Positions 1-14,354 are shown, numbered from the stretch's first letter. The stretch is DNA of 64,000 nucleotides from Bugula neritina (GCA_964035545.1 OZ037765.1:12394698-12458697); one strand, 5' to 3'. Translations and numbers: made by a program. The notes: generated from the letters alone by a model not told the origin.

Positions 1-94
1 GTACACTCCATACTCTTCGATTGTTTTATTTTTTTTAATTTTATGGCCAATATTTGAAAAAAAATTAATGTAATGTAATTCAATTTTTCACCAG

Positions 95-3000
95 ATGCCA
101 ATCCTCCAAGCCATTATATCCTGAAACTAGATTTCAATGTAGTGTACCTTATATATATTTTTCAAGCTCTGTATTTATGTTATATCAGTGCAAATGATGA
201 GTCACCAAGAAGCCTAGCTATGTCACTATCGCTGGCTACAGTGATGAAGGAGTGGGGCGTTCACAGGGGTGGTATTGACCGTCAACTTAGCTTTGCAATG
301 AAAGACTTGGCTAAAACCAGCAGCCTCAAAGCTGTGCTTAAATTCAATAAAAAGCAAAAGGTAAGGGTGACAGTGGCTATCTAGTTCTGCAGGTAACCAT
401 TTAATAGTTTTTATGCAACGTTCTGGTTGGATGCTGATATTCTCTTTCATTGCTTATGTTGTTTATTACAGGAAACTAAAAATCACCATTTATTCACCCC
501 ACATATGTTCCAAACCACCACATTCTGTGATCATTGCAACTCACTTATTTGGGGCATTGGATATCAAGGATACATATGTTCAAGTAAGGAGATTTATTCA
601 TGTCTTGTACTCATAATGGTTTGCAGTGTATACTATTATAATTGGCAGTTTTGGAATATACTAAATATTATACAGTTTAAATTTTTGTGAGCATTTGTTT
701 ATTTGAAAAGTTTTAAATTCAATTTGCTGTCAACACCTCCGCTGCCGTGTGGTTTGAGTCTTAATGGTCAGCACTTTTCTTTACCCTCAGATTGTGAGAT
801 GAATATTCACAAGGAGTGTTTCGGGCAAGTAGACACTTGCAGTAAAAAGAAAAAGAAGAAGCGCAGCTCCATTATACCCAAGCAGATGAAGTCTTCTGGA
901 AACTCTACAAGTAGGTTTTTTGTCCAACACGAGAATGTAATAAATGACGCTACATGATGGCACTGTCACATATGACACTGTCATGTGGTACTGTCACATG
1001 CGACGCCGTCATTTGGTGCTGTGACATGTTTCACTTTCATGTGGTGTTGGACATGTGACACTGTCATGCGGTACTAGTCATGTGACGCCTGGTAGTGCAG
1101 TGTTATGTGACATAGTGCTAATGTGACATATGACACTGCACTGCTTATGCTTGTACAGTTTCTATAAAACAAGTCCATATAAAATAATTTTGCAAACATT
1201 CAGTGATTGAAGGTAAAAACAGTTCGCTTGAAATGTCAGTAAAGCTTGTCCTTTTAGGTTAGCAATATTTTAACAGAACATTGGATAGTGTTTGCGATTA
1301 TTTTAAATTGGCGTTGTTTTGCTGTAAAATTTGTCATATTGCTAAAGTTGCTTAAATGTTATTGTTGAATTTCTGGAGCCCCCCAGCATGTTAAAGGTTA
1401 CTGCTTACTGCAATACATTATTACCTCTTTGTAATGAGCTTGCACCACCTCTTGCTGCCTTGGCATCACGCAGTTAATATAAGAGCGGGAGCTGGCTTGT
1501 ATACTTTCAGCTATCATTATTTTAAATGTTATTTGACATTTGTAGTTATTTTCATTTATTCCTTTAATGTTTGTCTAGAATTCCATATAAATCTTAATCC
1601 TTCTATGACGTCATCATCAGGTAATCAAGCTACTGTTGTGCTCAACGCTTTTGTATTTCGATATACTTTGATAAACATTTCACTTCTCCCCTAGCTGCAG
1701 AAATTGGTTGTTTTCCTTCAAATCAAATAAAACCGTTTCTCCCTTGGCTAGTTAGCTGTTGTATTTCATATGCTCCCCTTAATTTTCTGAGCCCTATTTG
1801 CCCACTAAGATTTCGCTGCGTGTCGTTTTAGTACAGCCTGCAGGTTTGCTCTTGCCACTATGTTAGGCACAGCTGATAGTTTCATCAACCCCTTCTGGAA
1901 GGTTCTAGATTTTAGATTCCACCTTGAATTATAGACATTATTAAATTAGATTTGTATGTTTCATTTTGTTAGAATAATATATTTCAACATCCAACAGAGC
2001 TAGTAGTATAATGCTTTGTGATGTAATATTGTGTAGGCTCTCTGCTCACCCATTTAGGAGTGACACCAACTGAACATCATAAGCGTTCTCGGTCTTTTGG
2101 TACGTTTACTGCTTTCATTTTTGTATTTCTATTGTTTGTGGCGCCTGTGGTCCTACAATTCACACTAGTGCTATTTATAACTCACTCGGTTTTGTTCGGC
2201 CTAAGTCTAGTTTAGTCTAATCTAATATAGTATTCTACTGCTTTAATGTACTTTTTGCATAGTTTTTTTTATATATTTAATGCTGTATTAACTTGCTCTT
2301 CCACTTAAACCATGCTTCCATTCCTTACTGTAGAATGTAGATTAACTTAGAATTGTTCAATTATAGATAGCTTTAGTTAAAACTTTCACACTGTGTTGGT
2401 AACAATTTTCCTAGTTTTTAGAGTTATATTTTTATATATATTTTTCTCTTTATTAGGGCAATCAACCATAGGCGAGTTATTGTTGGGTAATTACAATGAA
2501 ATCCTGTAACATTATTGATTATAATGCTATAACACTTGAGTAAATTAAGCATTCACCTAGTAGAATCTAGATTAACCACTCTTCCAGTTCCCACAACTTC
2601 ATTCTCATTTTCATTTTACTCTAATGCTTTGATAATACAAACTGCCTTAATTCCATGGTAAATGGTAAGCACGGTAAGTGGTTGCTCCCCACCCTTTACA
2701 CGGCTGTCCTGTCTGTCTATATGCACTCGGCAAACTTTGACAGCAGCTTGATTTTTGCATTTATTGCCCCATCACTGTAAACATCCTATAAACATTTTGC
2801 TATTTCTTGCTCCAACAAAGTAATATACCGTATTAATTGCAATAGATAATTTAAAATGCCTTGGAAAGTAAAGGGTTCTTTACACCAATGTATTTCTCAG
2901 TTAGTAGATAAGATAAGATATTTATGTATAATATCTCTGCGCAGTTTCTATTTGCACTGGTAGTATGTTTTTGAGATATTTGCAGCACAGCCTAATTGGT

Positions 3001-6000
3001 ACACCTACTTGACAGCGAAACTTGCCCTGCTATATCAATACAATATATCTGTCTAGTTTATTCTGGTGTTGTGTAATGTTGATGCTTAGTAAATAGCTGC
3101 ATTGTCAACTGAGAGTTCATACTGCATGCCTTGTTAACCAAAAGCAAAGAGTGCCTCTAGTATAAATCAATTGCGCAGTTTTTTAAATTACTATTCAGAG
3201 ATTGATACATTTTTTCAAAAGGTATGCAATTCTTTTGTATCGGGTTTTGTGTAGCCGAGTTCTATTAGCTCAGGTATGTCTATCAACTTAGCTAAGTTGT
3301 GATGTAATCAAATGATGAGCTGATGTGCTCCATTATGCTGTTGACTCACCATGAATGGCAGACGTAGATATAGCTGGAGACTCTCTTTTCCTCAAAGCAG
3401 GAAGTCTTCTGCTCACTGCAGACGGTTCACTTCTACTCACTTGTATGATTTTACAGGTTCCGCAGCAATGTTGTCGGATGAGTATAGAGATGTACCCTCC
3501 GTAACAACAGATGAAGGTTAGTATTTACTTATTTTGTGCTCTGATAGTTGAAAGTAAAATGTGTTATTTTTGTTGTGTTCTATATTTCGAGCCTGGACGA
3601 TACTTGCTACTGTTCTTAACCAATTATCAAACACTCGACTCTTCATAAGAAATATTGTTTCCAAGAGCAATATGTATGCATCTGAATTCTCATGTTTAAG
3701 GCAAGTAATGGAATCAATTTTTTGTAGAGCCAACTGTTCAATCTGTGGGGAAAGAGGAGAAGCAAGAAGTTTCCTCTCCGTTTTCTACTAATGGAGAAAG
3801 ACCAAAATCAAATATAGTTGGACGATCAGAAAGTTTTAATGTGAGGATAATGATTGTGTTTCTTCCAGTGATTACATCATCTTGATTTTATATGCCTATA
3901 TATGTAGTATTTTTTATAAGTGGCAAGTTTTAAATAATCAGAATATGAATATTCAGCTTGCGGTGTTTTTTATCTCCAACTTCAGGCAAATCTGTAAACT
4001 TTTTAACCACTCGGGTAATATTTGGGCAACAAGATGTTCTAACTTGTGTTATAATCATTTATAGAAAAAAACAGACAGCATTAAGTCTAAAGATGGCAGA
4101 AGAGCCAAGAGTGATGTTGATAAAGATGGGGGTGAAAAAATATTGACAGCCATTGACCAATCACGATCTAGTTCTTCTGCATCTAGCCTCTCCGTGAGGT
4201 AAGATTGAGTAGTGATCACTACAAAACCATTCATGTTTTCTAGCTTTTGATAGCTCTCAGTAAAGCTGTTTATGCAGTATTACAATACATATATTCTACA
4301 CAGTTTGCTTTTCATTGTGGATTTTTGGTGATAGTTTTCCATCTATTTAATAACTTAGCATGAGTTTGAAATATTGCTTTAAAGTTGCTTTCAATTTTTT
4401 TTGGTTGGATGTTGAAAAATTGTTTCATGTTTTATCAGCTCACTATATATCCAGGTCAGGGTGGATCGTAAGAGGGCTCAGTTTATGTAAAGGCCTGAGT
4501 TTTAGAAAAAGAATTTAATTTTAATTAAAATAGCATACGTGCATCATATCTTGCATATCAATGCATGTATTTATTTTTTGCTTGCTTGAGATGGCATTGT
4601 TGGTAAAATCTTTTTTTGAGAATCTTATTATCTACAAGTTATAAGCTAAAATTCATATATGAGTAGAAACTTGAGCTATTAAGTCCAAGTTTTTATTCAT
4701 ATATGAGTTTTAGCTTAAAAATTTGGAGCCTTTTTTTCTGAGAAAGTACCTGTTTCCTCTGCAGTTTTTAGGAGAAAAAAAGCAGTTTTCAAAATGTATC
4801 CTAAACTGTTATTGCACTGAATGTTTTGAGATGCATTGCTGTCTGTTAGCCAGTGCAGTTTTCACTTGTCTTGTGTATTGTTAGGAGTGACTCTAGCTCA
4901 ACTGAGAGAGTCAATGATTTGTCGATGAAACCTGCACCCATCGATGAGGAGGGCGACAGCGACTTTGAGGTTGAAGAGTCGATGCCGTCACTAGACGTGG
5001 TTATCAAGAAGGAGCAACTTCGTAAGATGAAACCAAAAGACAAAAAGCGTCAGGAAGTTATAAATGGTATTAAAGTTTTTTGTGAACTAAGTTGTCGCAA
5101 TTGGTAATCGATAATTTGCCAGCGTTTCCTTTACATGTGTTCTGCTCTGCATTGTAGAGTTGCTCTACACCGAAAGATCTCATGTCCGAAACTTGAAATT
5201 GCTTGATAAACTGTTTCATCAGCCGATGGCGCAGGCTGATTTCCTTAGTAAAGAGTTGGTGGAGCTGGTGTTTCCTGGTATTCAGCAACTTATCGATGCT
5301 CATGTTCAGCTGAACAATGAACTGAAATCTAAAATGAAACTAGATCCCCTCGTCTCCACCAAAGATGTCGCCTCGATATTGCTCCACAGGGTGAGTTATC
5401 AGTTGGATATATGCCAAATATTGAAAGTATGTTTTTAATAATTGGCGTGTCCTGACAATAAGTTGAAGTTTTAATTGTTAAAGCATTTACATTTTGCTTT
5501 GCAGTTTGATGGCGAGGCTGGGGAGAAAATGAAAGAAATCTGTGCTTTATTTTGTCGAAATCACACTTATGCTTTAAATGCCCTCAAAGAAAGACGAAAG
5601 AAAGATATAAAGCTACAAGAGCTCATGACTGTGAGTTCAAGTCCCTTTGGTTTCATTACAAGGAATATTATATCTTCTGTAGTTTCTCTCTCTGGAAGAC
5701 AATGGTCAGAGTTTCCTGACTTTATTCTGTTGGCTACACTCTTTAAATTGTCCTGTGTTTTTAGGCTGCAGAGACAAATCCGATGTGTCGTAGACTACAA
5801 TTTAAGGATCTCATAATCATTGAAGTTCATAGGTTAACGAAATACCCTCTGCTGATAGATTCGATGTACAACAACACTACTTGTGAGTTTGCCATAGTTA
5901 TTATATTACTTCAATAAAAGACCAATGGGCTAATATAGATATTGAAATATTTATACAGTTACAGTTGTAATTTTCTGCAATATGGAATATTATGTCAGTT

Positions 6001-9000
6001 GGCACATTTCCTTGTCCATAAATTGAGTGATTTTTTTCTTGTAGCACAAAGTGAAGAATATAAGATGTTGGCAAGGGTGTCTAAGTGCAGCAGAGCTGTG
6101 CTGCAACATGTCAATCACGCTGTGAAAGAGTGTGAAAACCATCATAAGTTAGTGGCTCTGCAGAAACGCCTGGACACTAAACCTATACAGAACTCTGATA
6201 ATCCTCTGGTAGCAGACTACAAGGTAGCTAGCTATATGTTCACTTCTATCTCTATGTTTACCACTCAGTTACAGAGCTTTGCCATTGATATATGCACATG
6301 TAGTATATTTAGCTATAATTATGCAATGACTATCTTTGCAATGAAGATATCATTCTTTGTTGAGATAACTTGTGTTAAAATAATTTGTATATACAAATTA
6401 GATATTAGGTAGACCACTCCCAGTCTACATGGTAACAATGTATGGCATTGTTTTAGAATCTGAATCTACAAGATTATAAGTTAGTATATGAAGGGGCCCT
6501 GACATGGCGTCTCAGTACCAACCGTGCAAAGCAGATAGACCTGCATGTTGTGTTACTGGAAAACATGTTGGTTCTGCTGCAAGTGCAAGATGACGGTAAA
6601 CTGGTGCTCAAGTGTCAGAGTCAGATAGCCACCCAGGCAAGGGAGGACAGCAAATTCGGACACAGTCCTATAATAACCCTCAATAGTATGTTGGTGCGAC
6701 AAGTGGCAACAGGTGAGCGCAGTTGGCTACAGTTATTCTACCAATATACTTGCCATAACCATCATAAATTACTAGGTGACTTTTTTCTACCTTTGTGGGT
6801 ATTATCAAGGAGTAAGCCTACCTTTTAAATGTTTGTAATTTCATGTCGTTGGATTTCTATACCGATGTAGGTTTCAGTCTATGAAGGATGTTTATTGATT
6901 GTGTTTGTAGACAAGAAAGCAATATTTATTATCAACACATCTCAGCTAGGACCTCAAATTTACGATCTTGTTGCTCATTCTATAGAAGAAAAGAAAAGGT
7001 TTGTGATTCAAACTACTCTTATTTTACCTGGTCTTATGTTGTGGGCGAATGACGAGTGTCAAAGGCACGGTTATGTAGTCATTGTGTGTATGTTGGATAG
7101 CAGTAAAATCGCTGTACTAAATCATGCTGAAACTATTTGTGCCTCATTCTATGTAATGCTTATAATATTTGGCTACAGTTTACATGACTGTACAATATTG
7201 CACATACTGCATAGCTGATGACAGGTTCATAGTAGATATGAGGGAAGTTAGTCTGTTAGTTTGCACCTTACACTAGTGTGAGACTTTTATGGAGAGGATC
7301 TGGGCAGCTCCTTGTGTTGTCTGCTGCTTTTAATGGCCTCTTCAGCAAATTGACAGACCAAAATACTGGTAATAGAGAATGAATCGTTGTGTTAGTTGGG
7401 CTCCTTTCTAGCTAAATTATATCATTCATTCTTTATAAGCCTATTTTATGTCAGTTCTGTATAGTTAGTATAGTCTACCAAAGGCTCTTTCTGATCCTGC
7501 GTTATATTGCTCACTAATATAATATATCTACTCATTACTAGAATACTAGCTCTTTGGAGTTGTCTTCATCATATGGAATTGGACTGCCAACTATTGTATG
7601 GTCTCCATCAGCATTTTCAGTGCAGTTCACTAGACTACTAGTTTGATTGCATGATTTTGAAGTTTAAACTCTTTCAGTTGACTACCCGTTCCCCTAATGT
7701 ATTTAAACGTGATTCTGGCAGACAAATCAAATCATTAGCCTTACACTCCACCTGCTGAGCAACTGCATGCTGTTGTATCTGCTCAGGTGGTACAAGTACA
7801 TCAGCGAAGCTGCTGATAATCAGAAGAAGTCTCACTCTACTATGCGACCTCGCGCTCCCGTCAATATACAGAAATTGACTCTAGCAGACACGAGTACTGA
7901 TGAGCCACCAGTTCCACCAGAGAAGTTCACCAACTCTTACACACCAGATGCAATAAAGACTAATATGTACGTCTCTACTATATGGTACTGCAGAGTGAAT
8001 CTGGTATTTCATAACACAAGTGATCATCAGTTTATTGCTAACTTATTTCTGCAATGCTGATTAAAGTAACATTAATAATTATGAACTGAGAATATTAATG
8101 TTATTACTACATGATTCATTGTTGTGTGTTTTAGTACTGCTCCTGGGGCGTTTGATTTACCTACATATACCACTACAGCAGGTTAGTTTTGTCAGCAGCA
8201 TACATTGTGAAAGAAATTGTGTACAACTGTGTAAATGTTCATGTTTTCACGGCTTCTATTATAGTATACCTGCTAGCTATCTTATTCCAAAGTATTCCCT
8301 TGTATGTAGAGTCGCTCAATGATTCCGATGACCGCTCCAGCCGAATGGACAAAGAATCAGAAGATGGTGATGTATGCCAGGAAACTGAATCAGAGGTTGG
8401 TTTCTGTTATTGTCTGCTCCTGTTTACTGCTTGCTACTAGACTGTCTGTCTGTATGTCTTCTGGTATATCTCAACTGAGGTGTTTAGTCAGCATTTAAAC
8501 CTTTCCTTTAGCGATTTCACTTTCAAGCTATAGAATGAATTATATCAGTAACTGCTAACAAAAACTCCTGTTGAAATTTTAGCACATTGTTTTTTCATTA
8601 CTTCTTATCTTTGAGTTTCAAACCCAGACTGCCATGAGATAGTTAGAACATTCTCAACAGCTATTGTTGGGGTATGCCAGGCATATAGCAGTATTTTTCA
8701 TAACGGTTTAGATTGTGTGTTTTTGCACTACTGCACGAGCTTAACCTTTATGCAAATATGTGATTAGTGGCTAGCATGTCATCATTTTGCTTTTGCTTTT
8801 TCTTTGTGAACCAAGTTGCTCCAATCTTCTTAAAATATAGAGAAATTTGAGGATGAATCTGCTTATGTGTGATCCTCGTAATGTTCAGATTTGGTTGTGC
8901 ATTTATGTTTGCGTATGTAAAAGTTCTCAGTTCTTTATCTGCAAGATTGGAGCAACTTTTACAGCATTATAGAACATTCACATGACAGGAGATGCATAAA

Positions 9001-11847
9001 ATCACCCCTGCAGATAATTTTATTCGCCCAGTCATTCAATTGGCCAGTTTCTGATTGGTTATTTTTTAGTAGCAACTTGCAATTTGCATCAATGCATGAT
9101 AAATGAGGAATTAATTTCTAATTGGGTAATAATTTGCATGCTCACAGCAATTGATATTTTATTGTAAATTACAAATGTATTCAGCGAAAGGAGAAAGCAG
9201 TGTATGCATGTTTCGTCATGTGAATGGACAAGTTTTTAGTAGAATGCACAGTGTGGTAGCCTTAGTTTAGCATATCATAGTTGGGTTGCTAGAACCAACC
9301 TGTGTAGTGAATATTTGTCCTCAGGGATGTACAACTAGAGGGGAAGCTAATGTTAGTCTCATATAACTGCCTAACGCACATGATTTCACTGAGAATGCTA
9401 TATCTTTCACTGTCTATCCTAATCACCAGGTTTCTACTTGCGAGACCACTTTACAAGATGAGGACGGTGAGAGAGACCCCAAGTCTCTGGTGCTGGCTTC
9501 AATTTCTGATACAATGCTGCTCAAACAAATCCTGTCCAATGCTGCCTCTGCTACTGTCTTGTTGAATACAGCTCCTTTGCCTGCTAGTATGCCGGACATG
9601 TCCCCCACACCAGCTGCCAATGAGCAATCAATCTTGGTCCTTAATTCCCTAAGCAGAAGGTTAAATAATCTGCTGGTAGGTGCTTTTAGTATAAGCTGGG
9701 CAGGACAGTATTTGCGTGGCAGTAGTTGCAATGCTTGGCTGAAAGTAGATAACACACAATGCACACCTGCTGGCATGGGCAGTTAATAAAGGGGGTTGCA
9801 ACATTTGTGCCAGTATAATATTTTATGTTTGATGTGGACATATACAAGATTTGGGTTTTCACTCGTGCTGCTTTCTAACCTGTGTCTGTTCTGGGCATCA
9901 GTTCCAAACTAAGACAGTTCTATGCTGTGTGTGTGTGGAATAACTTTCCTTCTTGGTTGATGATATCGGTTCTGGGCAACGAGTATTCAACATTTAATAG
10001 TTTTTAAAAAACCAGTAAAGTTGGTGGCGAAACTCTTCAAATCTGTAAAAACTTTTTCAAGAATGTTTTTATGCTGTTGATGTGTTCTATAAATCTAGAA
10101 AACCAAATAACTTGGCTATAGCTATTATTCGAATGTCCATCAATAGTCAAGTGTGCTTCAAATGTAATGCATGTATCCTTATACTAATTGATATGAGAAA
10201 TACCAGGGCAAGTTTGAAATGCAGAGCTTCACCTAAAAAGTGTTTCAATTTTTCGATAATATCTTGTTTTTTTAAGAGACTGCTGCAACATCTATTAAAA
10301 GTATGCTTGATTATGAGCTCATGACCCAGCTTAAAGTTTGGACAAGTTTGGTAAAGCTTCAAGTTCTTGGCTCAATTTATTGCTTTAGCTGTCTTTGCAA
10401 TATGCTGCCATCAGATACAACTGGTTTCCATTTTATTTAACGTTCAGAGAAGTCCCAGATAATTGGTAATGGCAAAAATATTTGGCATGGTCAGTAATGT
10501 GACAATAAATAAGGAAATTTTCACTTAATAATTGCTATGGCTTCATTTTACATTTCGGATTTTTAAATTTAAAAAAAGTATTATGTTCACTAAAATTGTA
10601 AAAAAACACACTTTGAATGTTTTATTAAAAATTTGCTGTGGCTAAAAACCCCAGTGAGAACTTACTTGGATGCCCCAGACTCAGCATTTGATTTTAAATT
10701 GAAGACATTATTGTATACGCAACTCTAAATGGTGGTTATGAACTGGTGAGATGTGTTTCAGGAGCTGGTACAGGAGCGTGACAATGAGCGGCTGCAACTG
10801 CAACATCAGCTTCATACAGCAGATCAGCTACTAAAACATTCAACCTCTAAAGAATTACTCAATAGCAGACCCAACAGCTTCGTATCAAATTCATCTTCTA
10901 ACACTTCAGCTGGTGAACCATCCGACCCTCAGATTAATGGTAGGCTCAGGCTCTATAAAATTACAGTTGCTTGTTTAAATTTGTTTTAATGCATGAACAT
11001 GTCTGTGTTGGAGTTGTAAGGCTAAGGTTTTACTTACTTTCTCATTTCAGCAATAACTCAAATCCCTGTGATTCCGCCTGTGATACAAATAGAACGTCTT
11101 CATTCCGATCCTCCTGTTGAACCCACCTTAAATGACTCCACATCTAGTAGCTCTCTTCAAGCTGATAGCGGCAGCGACGATGAAGGCACAGTATATGCTG
11201 AACCAAAATACGACATCAATGAAACTGCAGGTGAAACCAGTTCACAGCAACGACCCGACAGCTCTCTATCCGATATATCCAACACGCATACAGATAACAC
11301 TCTGATATCAAACGACTATCTATCAGATGACTTTCTTGAAACAAACGTTAAGCAGAGCAGCAGTGTGTCTGACACTACTAGTGACTACGTGACTGCCCCA
11401 TCCTCCACACTAAATGCAGCCACTGCTGCTAAGTTGGACGACAGTTTACAGGATGTAAGCTCTTCCTCCAACTCGGAGTACGAGTCGGACGCTGACAAGG
11501 GCTCTGACATCACAGCTCAGTTGGTAGAGGCTGAGGTGGTGGAGGCCAACATGGATGATAGAGATGGCTCTGCTGTTGGGGATGGTACTTTGATTGTAGC
11601 TGCTAGGCTCGTTGAGCGGGCTATCAAGTCGGCCATGAATATTATTACAGGTGGTAACGAATTAGGTGACACATCTATAAGCAATGTGAACTCCCATGAT
11701 ATTAATCTAGAGTGTGTATCGGACAGTGAAGTAAATGTAGAAAGTGGAGGAGGTGAAGCCGGTGGTGTGGTGCTTGTTGATGAAGCTAGTGATGCAATTG
11801 ATGATAGTGATGAGGCTGACGCCTTGTCAGCTAGTTCTTTAGACTAA
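95..11847 (+). CDS. RhoGEF of the DRhoGEF2 / ARHGEF11-12 type (C1-DH-PH), 3' part of gene
   Basis: Guanine-nucleotide exchange factor for Rho GTPases acting at the cell cortex downstream of G-alpha-12/13. Exons from junctions and phase: 95-143, 189-360, 472-583, 791-910, 2058-2099, 3457-3516, 3728-3840, 4065-4198, 4885-5066, 5158-5390, 5505-5630, 5765-5882, 6045-6223, 6457-6712, 6911-6998, 7787-7966, 8135-8181, 8310-8395, 9430-9675, 10762-10939, 11051-11847. They join in one frame of about 1171 codons to a TAA. Exons at 472-910 encode a C1 zinc finger with all ligands (TFCDHC, ICSNCEMNIHKEC, VDTC). DH runs from ELLYTERSHVRNLKLLD through NPMCRRLQFKDLI and RLTKYPLLIDSM. PH runs from YEGALTWRLS to the exon 6911-6998. 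These segments match ARHGEF11/12/1 closely. Exon 10762-10939 looks coiled-coil; the last exon is a Ser/Asp-rich disordered tail. A PDZ/RGS N-terminus would lie left of the window. The first small exon is the least certain. Confidence 0.9.
946..1140. repeat. Degenerate tandem repeat, unit about 27 bp, in RhoGEF intron
   Basis: Imperfect repeats of the type TGACACTGTCATGTGGTACT, with CATGTG/CACATG palindromes recurring every 16-28 bases. At least six units are visible and drift toward the right end. It lies in the intron between 910 and 2058. Confidence 0.6.
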
Positions 11848-12582
11848 GTGTCTATGGTTGCAACTCTGTTATTCATTGATATTATATATTATATTCATGT
11901 TAATATTGTTGTGTATTATATATATCTAATTTAACTTGACCCTGCATATTGAAATTCCATTTTGAGTAAGTCCTGTGTTTAAATATTAGTCACAGCAAAG
12001 CTATTATTACAACTATTTTTATATTATATTTGCCCCTGGTGTAAGTTAATCAATTCCATTACCATAATTATTGTTGTTCTTATTCATCCTCTATTAATAT
12101 TATGCACAATATAGAAATGGTGTGGTGTACTCTATCAAATTTACATAGGATAGCAAAAGATTTCATTTAACACCTTCCAGATTTTAATCATATTTGTCGG
12201 AGTAAAAGATATCAAATCAGGTAGCCAATTATGTTTCCATGCTCTGTTTTCTCTGTTGCTATTTCAATTATCACCCTAGACTCTAAACAGGGAGCCACTA
12301 TTATCTACAGAGTAGCTTTTATCATTCTTGTAACATTGTGCTACATCTTTAGTTTAGTTTTTTATTTTAATATTGTACATAATTATTGAGTACATGATTG
12401 TAACGAAAAGATGATTGACTTTTATCATTATAAGGTTTAAATAGTGAAATTATGTTTTCTTTTGTCTGGCATATAATACTTAGTAATCTGTCCTATTGGC
12501 CACCCAAAGGCATTCAACAATGTCGATAATAAATCCCATAAATGCAAAATACGAACCCAGCTTCACTTTTCCACAGAAATAA
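11848..12582. other. Convergent 3' UTR region
   Basis: AT-rich DNA between the RhoGEF stop and the stop of the minus-strand membrane-protein gene. A plus-strand AATAAA is at 12528-12533 and a minus-strand AATAAA (TTTATT on +) at 12361-12366, so the two transcripts may overlap tail to tail. No coding sequence seen. Confidence 0.4.
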
Positions 12583-14354
12583 TTAATATTTATAAATTGT
12601 CTCACTGCCTTGGGTCTTTGAATTTAACATTCTCCTTTGAGTTACTGTTTTAACTAATCTGTGATTTTTTTGTGAATTTTTCAATGCAAAACTGTGTATG
12701 CCAGCTCTGATCTTCTCATTGATAGCATCCATCAGCTTATAACCTGTTAACTGTGGGTGATAATTGGGTTGACAGGGACTTGGTTCTAAATTCTGCAATG
12801 CAAAGTTTGGGCTCAATATTATTTGAATTACACATAACTGCATTCATTTAGTTAAAATATACTTTTAGCAAATACCACAATATTGTTGGCACATAATCTG
12901 ACCAGATAATTTCATAAAAAGTTATAATGTGTAAAAACACTTACCAATTCTGCAATTATTAAATCGTAGGTATTTGCCTTCTTTAACAAAACTTGCTGCC
13001 TCTTTGCAAAGTAGATGCTATGTGCAAAATATGCAAATGCACACATGGTTACCATCACTCCACCCATGCTTGCTATATACTGTCAAATATAAGTTGGGGT
13101 ATCTGTGTAATTTATGGGACCAGTAGTGCATGCTTAAAAATGACAAGGGTAATTTGGGAATGAGCAGACAAATCTGATTCTATCAAAATTCTTTATTCAT
13201 TTTATTTTTGCAAAATTTACCCAAGGAATTAAAAAGCATTTCAAAATGTTTTGTCCATAACAATAATGCTAGGCTTGCTGAAAAATGTAAAACTGGAGAA
13301 GGCAATTCTTACAAATGTTGAATGATTGGTTTTTACGAGTAGCTGAATTAGACTATTGTTCATATGATACCATGACGAGACTGACAATTTAATCCTATCT
13401 TATTCATGTATGTTGGTGGGCGTTGAATAATGATGGTTACATCAATATGCTGTTATTTGATGGGTATTTTCTGTATTAAATTTTCTCTAAATAAACTTCA
13501 CACTAAATTAATTCATTGTTGATAAGAGCTGAACAAAGCAATAAAATATCTTATGAAAGCAAAGTTATAAAGTAATAAAATTAATACTCTCATTATGATC
13601 AGATGTTTGGAAGACCAGGCACTGTGTTGCAAATCAAACATCAGCTTTCCTTCACTATCAATCAAAATAGTATAAGCTTTTCCACTTGCTGAGCCAGGAA
13701 AGTGTGTAAATCAGTGAAGTATATACATTTGTTGGAAAATTTATAAATTTGTACTGGTGTGGAAGAAACCCTGGTATTACTTTAATATAATATAATGGCT
13801 TGCTCATCTGTTTTAAAGTTACATTTTACTCATAATTATATTGAAATTATTGCACTATAATTTTTTCATGATTCACATGATGCGAATGGATTTTTCATCT
13901 GATAGATGAGTAGTTGAATATAAACAGTATGCCAAAGGCTAGCATATTCGAAAGATCATAGCATATAGCAAGATACCTCATTCGATGCTAAAGGGAAGCT
14001 GCCACATACTTCTTCCAAAACCATGTCTTGAATATATTGAGGGAACTTCATAACAATAAATTCATATGCAGTGAGAATAAGAAGGAACTTTGACAGAGCT
14101 GTTATAATATTGACGCAGAGATCTATCCACAGCAGCCATATTGGTCTGCATTTGACTATTTGTATGGTAGCTGCTAGTACCATCCATGAACTGAGAGTCA
14201 TAAATATTCCAAACTTGAATGTGAATAAAGATAAGAAAAGTTCTTCTAATATTTCACACTTTTTCAGTGTGAAGTTATAGCAGTGATACACACAGGAAGA
14301 GGAGGACCCAGCCAGCCACTCGATTGGGTCACTAGTAAATATACTGAAGGTCAT
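12583..14354 (-). CDS. Multipass membrane protein, tentatively TMEM179-like
   Basis: Three exons join in one frame on the minus strand: 13977-14343 (or from an ATG at 14354), 12945-13079 and 12583-12792, ending in TAA. Three hydrophobic segments are visible: around FGIFMTLSSWMVLAATIQIV, around LLWIDLCVNIITALSKFLLI, and around IASMGGVMVTMCAFAYFAHS. Two are separated by a short loop and the last is followed by a polar cytoplasmic-type tail. The spacing, the Cys just after the third visible segment's loop and the length (about 240 codons) recall TMEM179/TMEM179B. That call rests on remembered layout, not clear identity. A good acceptor (CTTCAG) just before 14343 suggests a missing upstream exon carrying a first membrane helix; none was recognised before the kinase gene at 15.0 kb. 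Confidence 0.5.

Noticed and set aside
3985-4020. Possible extra RhoGEF exon after CAACTTCAG
   Set aside because: In the required phase it hits TAA after three codons; the exon at 4065 fits instead.
9423-9776. 117-codon minus-strand open frame
   Set aside because: Antisense shadow of the RhoGEF exon 9430-9675, which fits the spliced sense frame.
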